Below, one piece after another: positions 1-10,479 of a stretch of 64,000 nt of DNA. Numbering within the stretch: position 1 is the first letter of the stretch; each line of letters opens with the position of its first letter. A program made the position numbers and the translations under genes. Under the pieces are notes generated by a model that was not told the DNA's origin, made no database searches, and saw nothing but the letters and a program-made list of their open reading frames with translations. The DNA is from Pseudocercospora fijiensis CIRAD86 (Eukaryota > Ascomycota > Dothideomycetes > Mycosphaerellales > Mycosphaerellaceae): assembly GCF_000340215.1 (NCBI RefSeq), contig NW_006921532.1, positions 7,357,910 through 7,421,909 of the forward strand, written 5' to 3'.

Positions 1-999
1 TATCTAAGGAAACAAGAGCGAAGGAATAAGTTATAGCAACATTAATCGAAGGTAAAGGCAAAAGTAAAAGATAATAATAGGATAAACTAAAAGCAACAAA
101 CGAGAGTATAAACATTAGTAGGAACGGACAGCAGGTAAGGACTAAAGGTATAGGGCGGCGCTATATTAATAGCGCGGAGAACGATTAATAAGAGCAAGGA
201 AGCAACGCAGTAGAGGTAGACAGAGGTAAGGAAGAGCAAGCAATTATTTAGTCTTAGGGTCGTCTAGCTATAATTCTAGGCGGTCTTTATCGCTAGACTA
301 GTTAGGTTCCTCGGAGTTAGAGTTAGATAGCTAGAAGTCTAGTTTACTATTAGAATCGGAATCAATATCGGAAACGCTCTATATATAGTTAATCCGTATA
401 TAACCCTCCCTTTGTTCTTAAGTTATTCCTAATAGCTTACTAAGACGAATCTAGGGATAGGTATAGTTCTTAGGCAGAACAGGATCTATAATAGCGGCAG
501 GATCCTCCTCCCGATAGGCATCTAAGGACGGCAGAGGGTCCGTAGAGGCACTAACTTCCTCCTCGGTCGGCGGAGGGCGGGTAGGTTCGCGTAACTTAAC
601 GATCTTCTTTAGATTAGCCCGAGGGTAGGAGTGCTTTAAGGTAGCACTATCTAGCTCCTAAAGAAGGTATACGGAACCCGAGTAAAGGACCTCCTTTACT
701 CTATAAGGACCCTTCTACTTAAAGGCTAGCTTATAGGAGTAACTATACTCTAGCTCGGACCGGTATAGAAGGACTATATCGCCAACCTTTAGAGGCTCCT
801 AGTTAATAGCATTATAGTCGTCGAAATACTGCTTAGCCTCCTTACGAAGGCGACGTTGTCGAGCAAGACCCTTTTAAGAAGTCGTAGATATATCCTTAAG
901 AGCCTTAGCCCGTAGGGCAAGAAGGTCTGCCCTAGTACGAACAGATCCCTAATCGTAAACGCCGTACGTACGGTAGGACAATTTAATAGGAAGAACGGC

Positions 1000-3500
1000 G
1001 TCCCTTCCAATTATAAGTTCCGCTAGTATAAGTCTAGTCGTGTCGATAATAGTAGTTCGGTCCGCCTAGAGAAGGGCTAGGACGCGGGTAGAAATAGGAA
1101 CTAATCTGTCGCTACTATTAGTTATCTTAGATAGGGCATTAATTAACGACCGATAGCCGCGCTTAACAATAGCATTCGACTAGGGATAGTACGGGGAGAT
1201 GCGAACGTTCTTAGCCCCGTACGAAACAAGTAGCGCTTAAACCTCCTTAGCTATATTGTTCGTAGCGTTGTCTAAGATAACCTCGTAAGGTGTTCCCTAG
1301 CGGCAAAACAGATCCTTAAATAGGAAGGTAGCTATATTACGGGCATTAATAGCACCGCAACCTTTGTAGAAATAATAGGCCTCCGGCTATCGAGAAAGAC
1401 CCTCTCGAATAATATATAGGCTATTATTACGGCTAAGATAGACCCTATCGCTATACTACCGCTCCCTAACTAACTAGGTAGTAGGGATACGTAGCTCTCC
1501 TAGACGCCGGTAGCTATTCCTAAAGTTGCACTTAGGACAGCTCTTATAGTAGCAAGAGACATTAGCCTATACGCCGTCCTACTAGTAGCGTCGACGAAGG
1601 ACATCGAAGGTACCCTTCGCCGCCCGGTAGCTAAGCTTATTATAAACGGAGCGAAGGATTTCTTATCGGGCTGCTAGATCGTTAATAATACGCTAGAGCG
1701 GTATATTAATTATAGCCTGTCGCTAAAGGATACGATCCTTAATAAGGAACCTCCGAGAATAGCGAATAACACGACGGTATTAACTCCTTAATAGACTAGG
1801 AGCTCTCTTCGTATAGGTAAGGAAGTAGGCGATATTATAGGAGTCGTCGGAGTAGACCCTATTAAGGATATTATCCCTACCTAGTTCGCCCGCCTTAGTA
1901 TCGTCCTAGTCCTCGCCGTTAGTAGCAGGGTCGTCGTTAGGCTAGTTACTAGGTTAGTCGTCGGCAGTAGACCTAGTAATTACCGGCATAGTATTAATAT
2001 AGAAGGTAGTAAAGAAGGTACGGTTAATAACCGCGTCGACATCCTCTTCTTCTATTATCTCGGCGATGTCTTCTTCTATAGCAGGCCTTCTAGAAAGGCT
2101 ATCTAGTCTAGTATGCTTCTTACTAGGAACATAGAAGACGTCGAAATTAAATAAATAGATCTAGGCAACCTACCGAGCTATCGTAGAGTTAGGCAGGTCG
2201 GAGGCTGCACGGTTAAGTTAATAGACTAGCGTCTAAGCGTCGACTTCTAGGCAAAAGAATACTCTAAAAAGCTAAGGTCGGAACTTCTTAAGAGCCTTAT
2301 AGATACTAAGGCACTCTCGCTTGCTAGCATCGTATCGGGCCTTAATAGGTTTCTATAGACTAGACTCGTACCGGATAGGGTAACGTAAGGAGGGCTCCTT
2401 ACGATTATACTATATTAGTATCTCGCCGTAGCCTTCCCTACTCGAGTCGACAGTAATAATTAGTAGACCTGCGCCTTCCGAGTAGTTAATAGAGGTAAGC
2501 GCAGGCGCGCTAACAAGTGCCTTAGTAACCTTATTCTTAGCGGCTTAGTAAACGGAGGTCTATTTAAACTCTGCATCCTTCTTAAGCAAGGCGTATAGAG
2601 GCTTGTATACTAACGCAAAGTTTTCGACCTAGATGCGGAAGTAGGAGACTACTCTAAGCTAGATCCGGATATCTTTCTAATAGGTAGGGTCTAGCTAGGA
2701 TACAATCTTTAGGACCCGTATATTGTTAGGATAGCGGCCGTTCTTATTAGTTACAAACCCGACAATGTTTATTCGTTTGTATAGGAGCTAAAGCTTCTCC
2801 CTATATACTATTAGGTTAGCTCGCTCTAGGTCGCAGAGGATACTATCGAGATTCTAAATATATTCGAGAAAGAACCTGCGGATGCTAGGCTCTACTTCTT
2901 TATTATCGTACCTAGTTTTAGGGCCCTTAATGCCGATATCGTTAAGGAAAGGCATCGCTATATAGGAGATATAGGCCGCGAGGACTTGGTTTATAATGCG
3001 AACGAACTAGACTACGGAGTTAGTTGCCCCTTATAGAAGGGTAGTTTGTCTATATAGCCTAAGAGGTGTCTCGAAACTAGTAAGGTCGCGGCTATTAGGA
3101 TAGAGAGGGATCTAGTCGTAGCCCGAGAAAACATTAACTAGTAAGGCTATAATACAGTTAGCAAAAGCTTCCGAGAACCTATTAGTCTCCGGAGGGAGGT
3201 TAGTATCTCTAATCGTAACTACGTTAAACTTTTATATAGCGTTAATTAGACGGTACTTCTTTAGTTCCCTAGGAGCTATCTTTTTCTAAACTAGGAAGTA
3301 TAGGTTGCGATACGAGGCATAGGAAGGCTCTAAGGTACTAGCCTTTATACGCTGCCGTATTATGTCCTTAACTACACCTCTTAGGCTTAGGTTTAGCTTA
3401 AACCCTAGGTAAGCCTAAGGCTTATACTCGATCGTTCGGATCCTCTATAGAGGGGCAACCTCCGGGTTAATCCTACCTAGATACGTAAAGTTATATACTA
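1000..3500 (-). pseudogene. pol remnant: RT, RNase H, integrase
   Basis: One minus-strand frame, interrupted only by substitution-type stops, carries three recognisable domains. The RT YxDD-type box lies at 2955-2911 and is followed by the INIVGFVTNKNGRYP segment, a conserved fungal gypsy RT region. RNase H carries IITVDSSREGYGE near 2470-2430. Integrase carries ILDNATNN (second catalytic Asp region, about 1285-1260) and PYYP-stop-SNAIVKRGYRSL (about 1193-1150). The last motif normally has a catalytic Glu after V; here it is Lys (codon at 1162-1164). Several His positions read Tyr. The gene is dead: dozens of stops and a lost catalytic residue. Confidence 0.85.
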
Positions 3501-5199
3501 ATACGGCTTCGCGGTTGTATAGAAGCTCGTATAGCAAATCTAGTTTAAGATCCGAAAGCTCGATACTAGGTTTAATGTTCGCTAGTCTCTCCGGCGTTAG
3601 CCTCGATCCCCTAGGAATAGCGGAGAACTTTTTAGTAATGTACCTCTAGTCGTATAGACTATCCCTAGGTATTAATATCGCTTCGCGGTTAAGGCACTTT
3701 TGTCGCTAGTTAGGATTTCCGCTAGGATTGGACCTATTAGTTATATATACGCTGCCTTTTACAGGCTTAATCTTATTAGCTACCCTCTTATATAGGGCAT
3801 ATATACTAACCGCTCGTAATACCCGAGCTCTCTCTCTTTAACGTTAGGCCCGGAGATTAGCGCAACAGAACAGCGCGTAAACTTTATTAGAAGTCTCCTT
3901 TAGTCGGTAGGTATATAGCTAGTAATCCTAATTTATAATTCCGGCGAAAACGTTAGATTCCTAATAACACCCCTAGGGTAGCATTAGCTCGGCGTTCTAA
4001 TTAGTTAGTTCGGATTCGGGTAGATCCGCTTCCGGCGGCGATGCCTACGATAGCATTATTACCGAGATTCGTGCACTAGGTAGTCGTTGTACTATTATGC
4101 TCGCTATCGCTTCGAGTATTCGTCTCCTTAGTATAGAGCCTAGAAACTAGCCTTATCGTACGGAGCGGCGTACCTCTAGATATAACCTATTTAAGCTATA
4201 TTAACTTATAGCGCAGATTGCCGGTCTTATAACCGCGCTATAGCGTTTCCCGAAGAGCGCTTAGAAGTAGTAAGGATATCCTCGTAGGACTTATAGCTAG
4301 TGTTTCCGATATAACTAGTAAATACGACTCGGTTGCCCTTCTAGTTAGCGATAGTTCCTTCCTAGGAGCTATCGTCGTAGTTGCGCTAGATACCCTAGAT
4401 TATACGAGACTATAGTTGACCTAGAATAATTAGCGTGTTCGGGTTAGCGGCAATCTAGAAGGTAAAGGAAAAGCATATACCGAAAGCGTCTACTATAACA
4501 TTATAGCAGGCACCTACTAGCGCAACCTCCCTATTTACTCCCTATATACTAAGGGAAATATCTCTGTTTATTAGCAGTCGGAGCTGTTTAGCCTAGCGCT
4601 TACTTATAATAAGTAACTCTAAACTATTATTAAGCATTGCTAGCAACTGCTAACTATAGCTTCCGATAGTAACTTAAATATAGATAGCGGGAACGACGGC
4701 AAAGGAACGGGTAACTACGGAAAGGTCTATATTATTAGGGATAGAGTAAAGTTCCTTAGGTCGAGGAGGTCCTACTCGACCGATTTGTTAGCTAGTAAAT
4801 CGGACAGCCTTAATAGAAACTAAAACCGAAGCAGAGTCGGTATTATTATTATCCCCTCGGCCTATCTCCTTAATCCCCTCTTCGTTAGCATTATCGATAG
4901 TCTCCTAGCTCTCGTAGGCTACTAATTCGCCTTCTACTAACTCTAGGGCCCCTAAAAATTTAGGAAGGAACTATAGGGAAGAGACGTCGATATAGTCCTC
5001 TCGCCTCTATTTACGTCGGAGGGCTACAAGGTCTTTTATAAAGGTAGCATCGTTAGGAATCCGGCTCTAGAACAGGTTAGTAGGCAAACTATATGCTAGA
5101 AGCTCCCCTATAGACACGTTAGACTTAAGGTCTAGGAACTATAAAGCCTAGAAGAGAGCATTTGCCTTTGTATCGTAAGAGTTAGTAGGCCCGGCACTA

Positions 5200-7080
5200 T
5201 ACTTCTTTATATACCTATTAAAGCGAAAGCTCTTTAGGTCGGCTAACTTTCGTTTGTAGGCCGGCGGGTTAGCCGGGCCTAGGGTACTACTAAGGTCGGT
5301 AGTAGCATCCTCTATATCGATATCCGGAGTCTCTAAGACCTCCGGAGAGGCTATACTAGCTCGGGTTACACGGTCTTTAGCTGTCTAGAGTGTCTTAGTC
5401 TTAGCGACTAATTCTCGCTGTTTCTTAGCCTTATTAGCTGCCTACTTCTTAAGTATCCTAGTAGGGGCTGCCGTACTAGGGCGGGTAGGGTTCTACGGGC
5501 TCTTGCCCTTGCCTTAGGACTAGGCTTAGGACGACTAAGTTTAGGACCTTATAGTAGCGTAGATATCTATACTATTCTTAGTAACCGCGTAAACATTAGT
5601 AACTGCGTCTAGGTCCTAAGATACAAAGTTAACTTTAATAGGCTTAGTAGTACTATCGCTACTCCGCTCCTTAACCTATTTTGCCCTAACCTTCTAAGTT
5701 TCTCGTTTAGTAATAGCAGCGAGGGTACTGTTCCTAGTGTCCTTAAACTCGATCTTGCTACTATACTTCTTCTCTAGAAGACTCCTAAGTTAGGGCAGCT
5801 TCGGAGCTCTACGATCCTACTCGAAGTTAATCTTATCGCCGGTATCGGTATAGTAGAACCGACTATTTACTTATATAACGAGCTTCCTCTTAAGAAGCTC
5901 CTTCTAGATAGGGCAGTCTAATTAAATATATTTAAAACCGCCGCATATCTAGTACTTGCTATCCAAGTTAGAATAGATCTTCCGTATAGTATAGACGTTA
6001 ACTAAAGGGGCCTTAGGGTAGTTAGGATCGGAGACCTAGTAGACTAGTAGTATATCCTTTAGTATACTAGCATTAAGGACCTCCCTAACTCGCTATAGTG
6101 CTTTCGCATTAAGGTTGAGCTAGGCTAGGGATTTAGCTAAGTCCGCAACGTCCTAAGAATGCTTAGTAACGGTAGGAGTTATAGTACTAGGACTACTTTG
6201 CGATTTAGGAAGAAACTTAGGCCCTCTAGTTCCCGAGGTATCGTTCCTTACCTAGGCTAGGTTATTCCGGTCCTCGCTATAAATGAACTTCTTTACGTTA
6301 GCGGAGCTATTAATGTCGTCCTTAATAGCCTCTAGGACCTCTTTATACTTCCTAAAGGTCTCGGGATTGGCTTCGCTAAGCTTATAGCGACGGAAGACAC
6401 GCTTAGCCGTAAACTATAGCAACCCTTTAAGGAGTAGCCTCGTTCTCTAAGAATTCTCGAGGTCCTACTAGTCGATGCCGTCCGCTAACTTAACAAACTC
6501 GCGGACGTACTCCTTTAGGTCGTCATCTTCGGTACGCCTCTCTATATAGAGGTTCTTAAGCTACGTACGACTGCCTTTAATACGACGGCTATCGCGATCC
6601 CGATACTCCCTTATAAAGGCCTGCTTAAAGACCTCCTAGTCGGTATTAGACTTATCGTCCTTTTCTAGGTAGCTAACTAGGGTTCTAAGGGTTCGGTAAA
6701 GCTTAGTAATAGTAGTCCTCGTAAGGGACCGGACCTTGTACTAGTCCGACTCCTCTTCGAGTCCGTACTCGGCTAAGTTGTCCTTAAAGCGTTCTACGTG
6801 CGCCGTAGCGTTCTACCCTTCGAATAAAGGGTTCCTACTACTTCCCGGCTCTAGCGGGCGACGCCTATTCTAACGGAGAAGGTTAGTTTGCCCTTAAATT
6901 ATCTTTATAACGATATTATAGAGGGCCTCGGGCGTAGAAGGCTCGATAGCCCCTAGTTCGATAGCGCTTATAACAACTAGTCGTCGCCTAATTTCTTCGT
7001 TAATAGGGTCCGGTAGGTTATTAGATTCCGAAGATTCCGCTAATTCGTAATACTCGCTTTCGCTAGAGCTTATTCGATTG
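5200..7080 (-). pseudogene. gag remnant with mutated CCHC zinc knuckle
   Basis: At 5954-5913 the minus strand encodes Y-stop-I-C-G-G-F-K-Y-I-stop-L-D-C. The spacing matches the retroviral CX2CX4HX4C zinc knuckle. The first Cys reads TAC (from TGC) and the His reads TAT (from CAT), both CpA/TpG to TpA changes, so the knuckle was destroyed by RIP. Gag lies upstream of pol in element orientation and in a different frame. The outer limits given here are approximate. Confidence 0.6.
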
Positions 7081-7290
7081 TTGTAAAGTAGTTAAAACGA
7101 AATAATTTGAAATGTAATGCTATAGGAAAGTGTTTTTAGTATATGTTGTAGGTTTAGTTTGTTTCGATGTTGCTATATAAGAAAATAGTATGCTAGGCTG
7201 TTTTCTTCTAATATTACCCCTAGGGTAGCATTAGAGTTTAGCCTCCTAGGGGTCGCCTAGACACCCCTAGGAGCTTTAGTTTAGTAAATT
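7080..7290. repeat. Possible LTR edge with palindromic motifs
   Basis: Upstream of gag (minus sense) the sequence becomes A/T-rich and contains ACCCCTAGGGTAGCATTAG at about 7215-7233. The same 19 bases recur inside the element near 3970-3988. Just beyond, at about 7243-7275, CTCCTAGGGGT and ACCCCTAGGAG form an 11-bp inverted repeat around a 9-base loop. A boundary of the retroelement is likely here, but no second LTR is visible for comparison. Confidence 0.3.
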
Positions 7291-9710
7291 TAGACAAAAG
7301 CCGCTCGGAGGAAGGGACTGCAATCTCTATTTACACCTAGATCCTAGAAACTAGCTCGTATCTCCTTTAGCTAGGCGGGGGGGGGGCGGGGACCTTCTTT
7401 TTCTAGTAGAAGGCTAAGCACTATCCGAACGAGGCAGCGAATCCCGAAACAATCTACCCGGTTAATAGGGGAACTGTCTAGGCATCCGACCTATAATCTA
7501 GAAATTGCTATCGTATAGATAGTCTTAGCAAACTAAGCAAGGCCGATAGGTAATTAGTCTATCTCCTCCTTAGGCGGGGCTTATCTCGAGCAAGCGGTAC
7601 TAAATAGGTCTTCGACCCGGAGCCGAGTCCTTAGAAGCTAGCTATAGTTATAGACTAGGCCCTAAGCTGTAACAGTCCTAAGGGTTTGTAGCTTTTCGGG
7701 GTTAAAGCGATGCCCTCGTTAAGAGGTTTCTCTACTTGTCGTAATAGCCCCTTAAGATACTTCGGTATCGTCCGTATCGTAGGCTCTTATCGTGCCCTCG
7801 CTTCGGTTATAGCTATTCGTGCCTAGAGACTACCTTTAACATACCCGAACCTGTTAGATATAAAGAGATAGCCCTACCTTCGGCTCTAATAAAGGACGGA
7901 AACTAACACTACTACTACTACTTATAGCAATAGTATAGGCTACCGAGGGTAATATAACCTATAGCAATATAGGCAGCTATGTTTAGTAAGATAGGATAAC
8001 GAGACTATCGCTTAGGCTAATAACTAGAGCCCTACAACATAGGCATTATAGAAGTGTGATATAAACAATGTACTGTACGAGGTTAATAATCTATCTACAA
8101 TGCAGAAGGAGGCCTCTTATATAGGCTCAAAACTAGCCTATAGGTGTAGGCCCGGTTACTAGCTAATACTATATATTCTAGGAGGGCAATTTCGGTATTA
8201 AAGGCCTAGATTAGCGACATAGCACGTATACGCTAGCTCGGATAGTGTGTTCTTCGGCTTGATTTCCCGTACTCGGCGCTCTTAAAGAGCGATATTCGTT
8301 CGGGTAGTATCGCGTAATTCTAAAGACCTTTATTTCGAAACCCCCTAGTCCTAAGTATATCTCGAAGTAATATACGCGCCGCGTATACGTAGCTGCCTGT
8401 TTGTTTATATACGTAACGCGATCTAGAAGTAATATATTAACGCGATTATTAATACGAACTTAGAGCGCGATACGGATATTAACCGTTATTCTATCGACCG
8501 CCGCCCTTCTATATACTTTACGTAGTCTAGTACGACTATTTCCCCCTCGATTTCCTTCGCCGATACTATTATATTAGCGATTAGAACGCGCGCGATAGCG
8601 GACTAGAAGGACGTCGATTTTATAGCTATTTAGTAGTAGGAGCTAAACTTCGCCGCTAAGTCGCTTCGTAACGAGAATAACGGTATTAAGCCGGAGACTA
8701 GCCCTATCTTCGATCGCCTAAGGGAGAACCGTAGAATAGGCTAGCAACCGGATATAGCGTACCGCGATAACCGCCGCTACGATATATACGCTAACGAGAT
8801 CGTAATAGCGGTTAATAGAAGAATAAACGCGAAACTAGACACTAAGTTTATAAGTATTAGCGCCGTATATAGATATCGAAACTAGAGCTAATAGTAACTA
8901 GACGTACTAGTACGAAATAGTAGATAGTAGAGTAGTCGAGCTTACCTTTTAGCCGAAGAACAATAGCTCTCTCTACCCCTTCGATTGTTATAACTTCTTA
9001 GAGGCGGATAGTAAGATTCCGGCTCTAAAGAGATTCGTAAGTTAGCCCGTCGGGAAGGATTGCCTATTTTTAATCTCGTACTAACCTCTATAGGCTCGGA
9101 TAGGTATATTAGGGCGAGCTCCGTTTCTAGACTATTACCGTAGAAGACTACCCCCTTGCCGAATACCCCCTTCCGCTTCTTATATACCCTATCCTCGACC
9201 CGCGGTCGCCTTCCTTCGAATTAGTAGGCAAGGTATAGCTATTCTATATCTTCGACCCGAGGTAGCTAAGCTATATCTCGACTAGCGGACCCGGTACTAA
9301 TCTAACCCTACCTAGTAAATAGGCCCGCCTATTCTATTTTCTAGTAGAAGGCACTCGAGGCCTCTAATATAATATTGCGTTCCGCTCCGTATAAGATAGG
9401 GAGAACAAGTATCGGCCCTAGATATTAGAGAAGGCATAGAATAAGGCTAGCTTTAGATATACGGACTAGCAACCTAAGATATTATAGAAGTAGGGCGTTA
9501 GCGACGTATACCTAAAGGCTATTAACGAGCTAGAGTTTAGAGGTAATTAATAGCTATATCTAAAGATATCGCGATTCCGGTAGTACCTAAATCGGTAGAA
9601 ATGAAATAAAAATAGTCCTACTCTTACCGTCGCCCGTATCTAACCGTATATTTTACTCTCCTTTTCTATACTCGCTACCGCCGCGAAAATTATACCGACC
9701 GCGTACGCTA
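7290..9710. repeat. Unassigned RIP-mutated sequence
   Basis: This 2.4 kb has the same TpA-rich, CpA/TpG-poor composition as the neighbouring transposon. I found no domain motif on either strand and no open frame of useful length. It is presumably transposon remnant, family unknown. Confidence 0.5.
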
Positions 9711-9992
9711 CTAATCCTCTATTTACTCCCTACTCTTTCGGCGTCGCGAAATGCTAGTAAGACGTATCGATCCGCGCTATTCTAATAGCGAAAAGGGAGT
9801 CCCTCTCCTAAACCTCGCCTGCTTCTTATATCGTCTCCGCTAGTCCTCTATTTACTACCTACGCTTTCGTCGTTGCGAAATGCTAGTAAGACGCATCGAT
9901 CCGCGCTATCCTAACGGCGAAAAGGGAGTCCCTCTCCTAAACCTCGCCCGCTCTTCGCGTCGTCTCCGCTAATCCTCTATTTACTCTCTACT
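9711..9992. repeat. 129-bp tandem repeat, 2.2 copies
   Basis: Units begin at 9711, 9840 and 9969 with CTAATCCTCTATTTACT or CTAGTCCTCTATTTACT. Each of the two full units contains GCGAAATGCTAGTAAGACG and AAAAGGGAGTCCCTCTCC at matching offsets. The differences between units are mostly C/T and G/A, as expected from RIP after duplication. The function is unknown. It lies about 120 bp upstream of the tRNA-like pair. Confidence 0.8.
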
Positions 9993-10111
9993 AATACTAT
10001 ATATACTTCTATAGCGAAGAAAGGCGAGGTCGGATAGGAGCGGCTTTCTAATATGTAACCGGAGCTAAGCGAGCGGGGACGCTTATAGCCGCTACGTAAA
10101 TAGAGACCTCT

Positions 10112-10302
10112 AGCTAATTAGGTAGTCCTAAAGGTTATACCCTCGCTAGTTATTTAAAGCTAGCCCTAGTTAGCGAGATGCCGAACTATATTCGCTCGAA
10201 TATATTAGCCGACTATACCTTTAAGGGTATAGTAAAATTAGTGCAAGGCGATCTACGATCTACTAGATCGTCCGGATAGGGGGTTTAATTCCCTTATTAG
10301 CT
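10112..10302 (+). other. tRNA-like sequence, copy 1 (RIP-altered)
   Basis: The 5' AGCTAAT (10112-10118) is exactly complementary to the 3' ATTAGCT (10296-10302), giving a 7-bp acceptor-like stem. Immediately before the 3' strand is a T-arm-like hairpin with loop TTTAATT and stem G5/CCCTT (two G-T wobbles). A run of nine T follows at 10308-10316, like a Pol III terminator. The separation is far longer than a normal tRNA, so an intron, an insertion or a tRNA-derived repeat would be needed. No anticodon arm was identified. Confidence 0.35.
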
Positions 10303-10350
10303 ATAACTTTTTTTTTAATCTATATAATTATCTATATTCTATAACCCTCT

Positions 10351-10470
10351 AGCTAATTAGATCGGTTCTAGATAGTAAGAGTTATTCGCTCGTAGTCTTT
10401 ATAGAGATACGGGGTAGCGACTAGCGAGGGTATAACTTTTAGCATTAGAGGTTCGAATCCTCTATTAGCT
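10351..10470 (+). other. tRNA-like sequence, copy 2, with intact B box
   Basis: AGCTAAT (10351-10357) pairs perfectly with ATTAGCT (10464-10470). The T-arm is textbook: stem AGAGG/CCTCT (10447-10451, 10459-10463) around the 7-base loop TTCGAAT, giving the B-box sequence GGTTCGAATCC. A TTTT run follows at 10474. A D-arm-like GATC..GATA lies next to the 5' stem. The middle is too long for a plain tRNA and I could not place an anticodon. It could be an intron-containing tRNA pseudogene or the head of a SINE. A 17-base segment here (10420-10436) is the exact reverse complement of 10134-10150 in copy 1. Confidence 0.4.
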
Positions 10471-10479
10471 ATCCTTTTA

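Larger units (their letters stand above)
500..7235 (-). mobile_element. Ty3/gypsy LTR retrotransposon, RIP-inactivated
   Basis: Reading the minus strand from right to left gives the order Gag zinc knuckle (5913-5954), reverse transcriptase (about 3500-2700), RNase H (about 2480-2380) and integrase (about 1700-1050). This is the Ty3/gypsy order. The RT active-site region reads FLNDIGIKGPKTR at 2955-2911, the fungal gypsy variant of the F/Y-x-D-D box. RT, RNase H and integrase motifs are all in one frame (codons at 2955 and 1164 differ by a multiple of 3), while the zinc knuckle is in another frame. Gag and Pol were therefore probably separate ORFs. Damage is by substitution, with no indel seen inside RT-RNase H. 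LTR ends are not resolved; the 3' end may lie outside the window. Confidence 0.85.

Noticed and set aside
33..52. Short similarity between the window start and about 7170 (TAGCAACAT) as an LTR pair
   Set aside because: Only about 10 bases match; this is not enough to claim an LTR.
9711..9992. CRISPR-like array
   Set aside because: The repeats are contiguous 129-bp units without spacers, in a eukaryotic RIP block.
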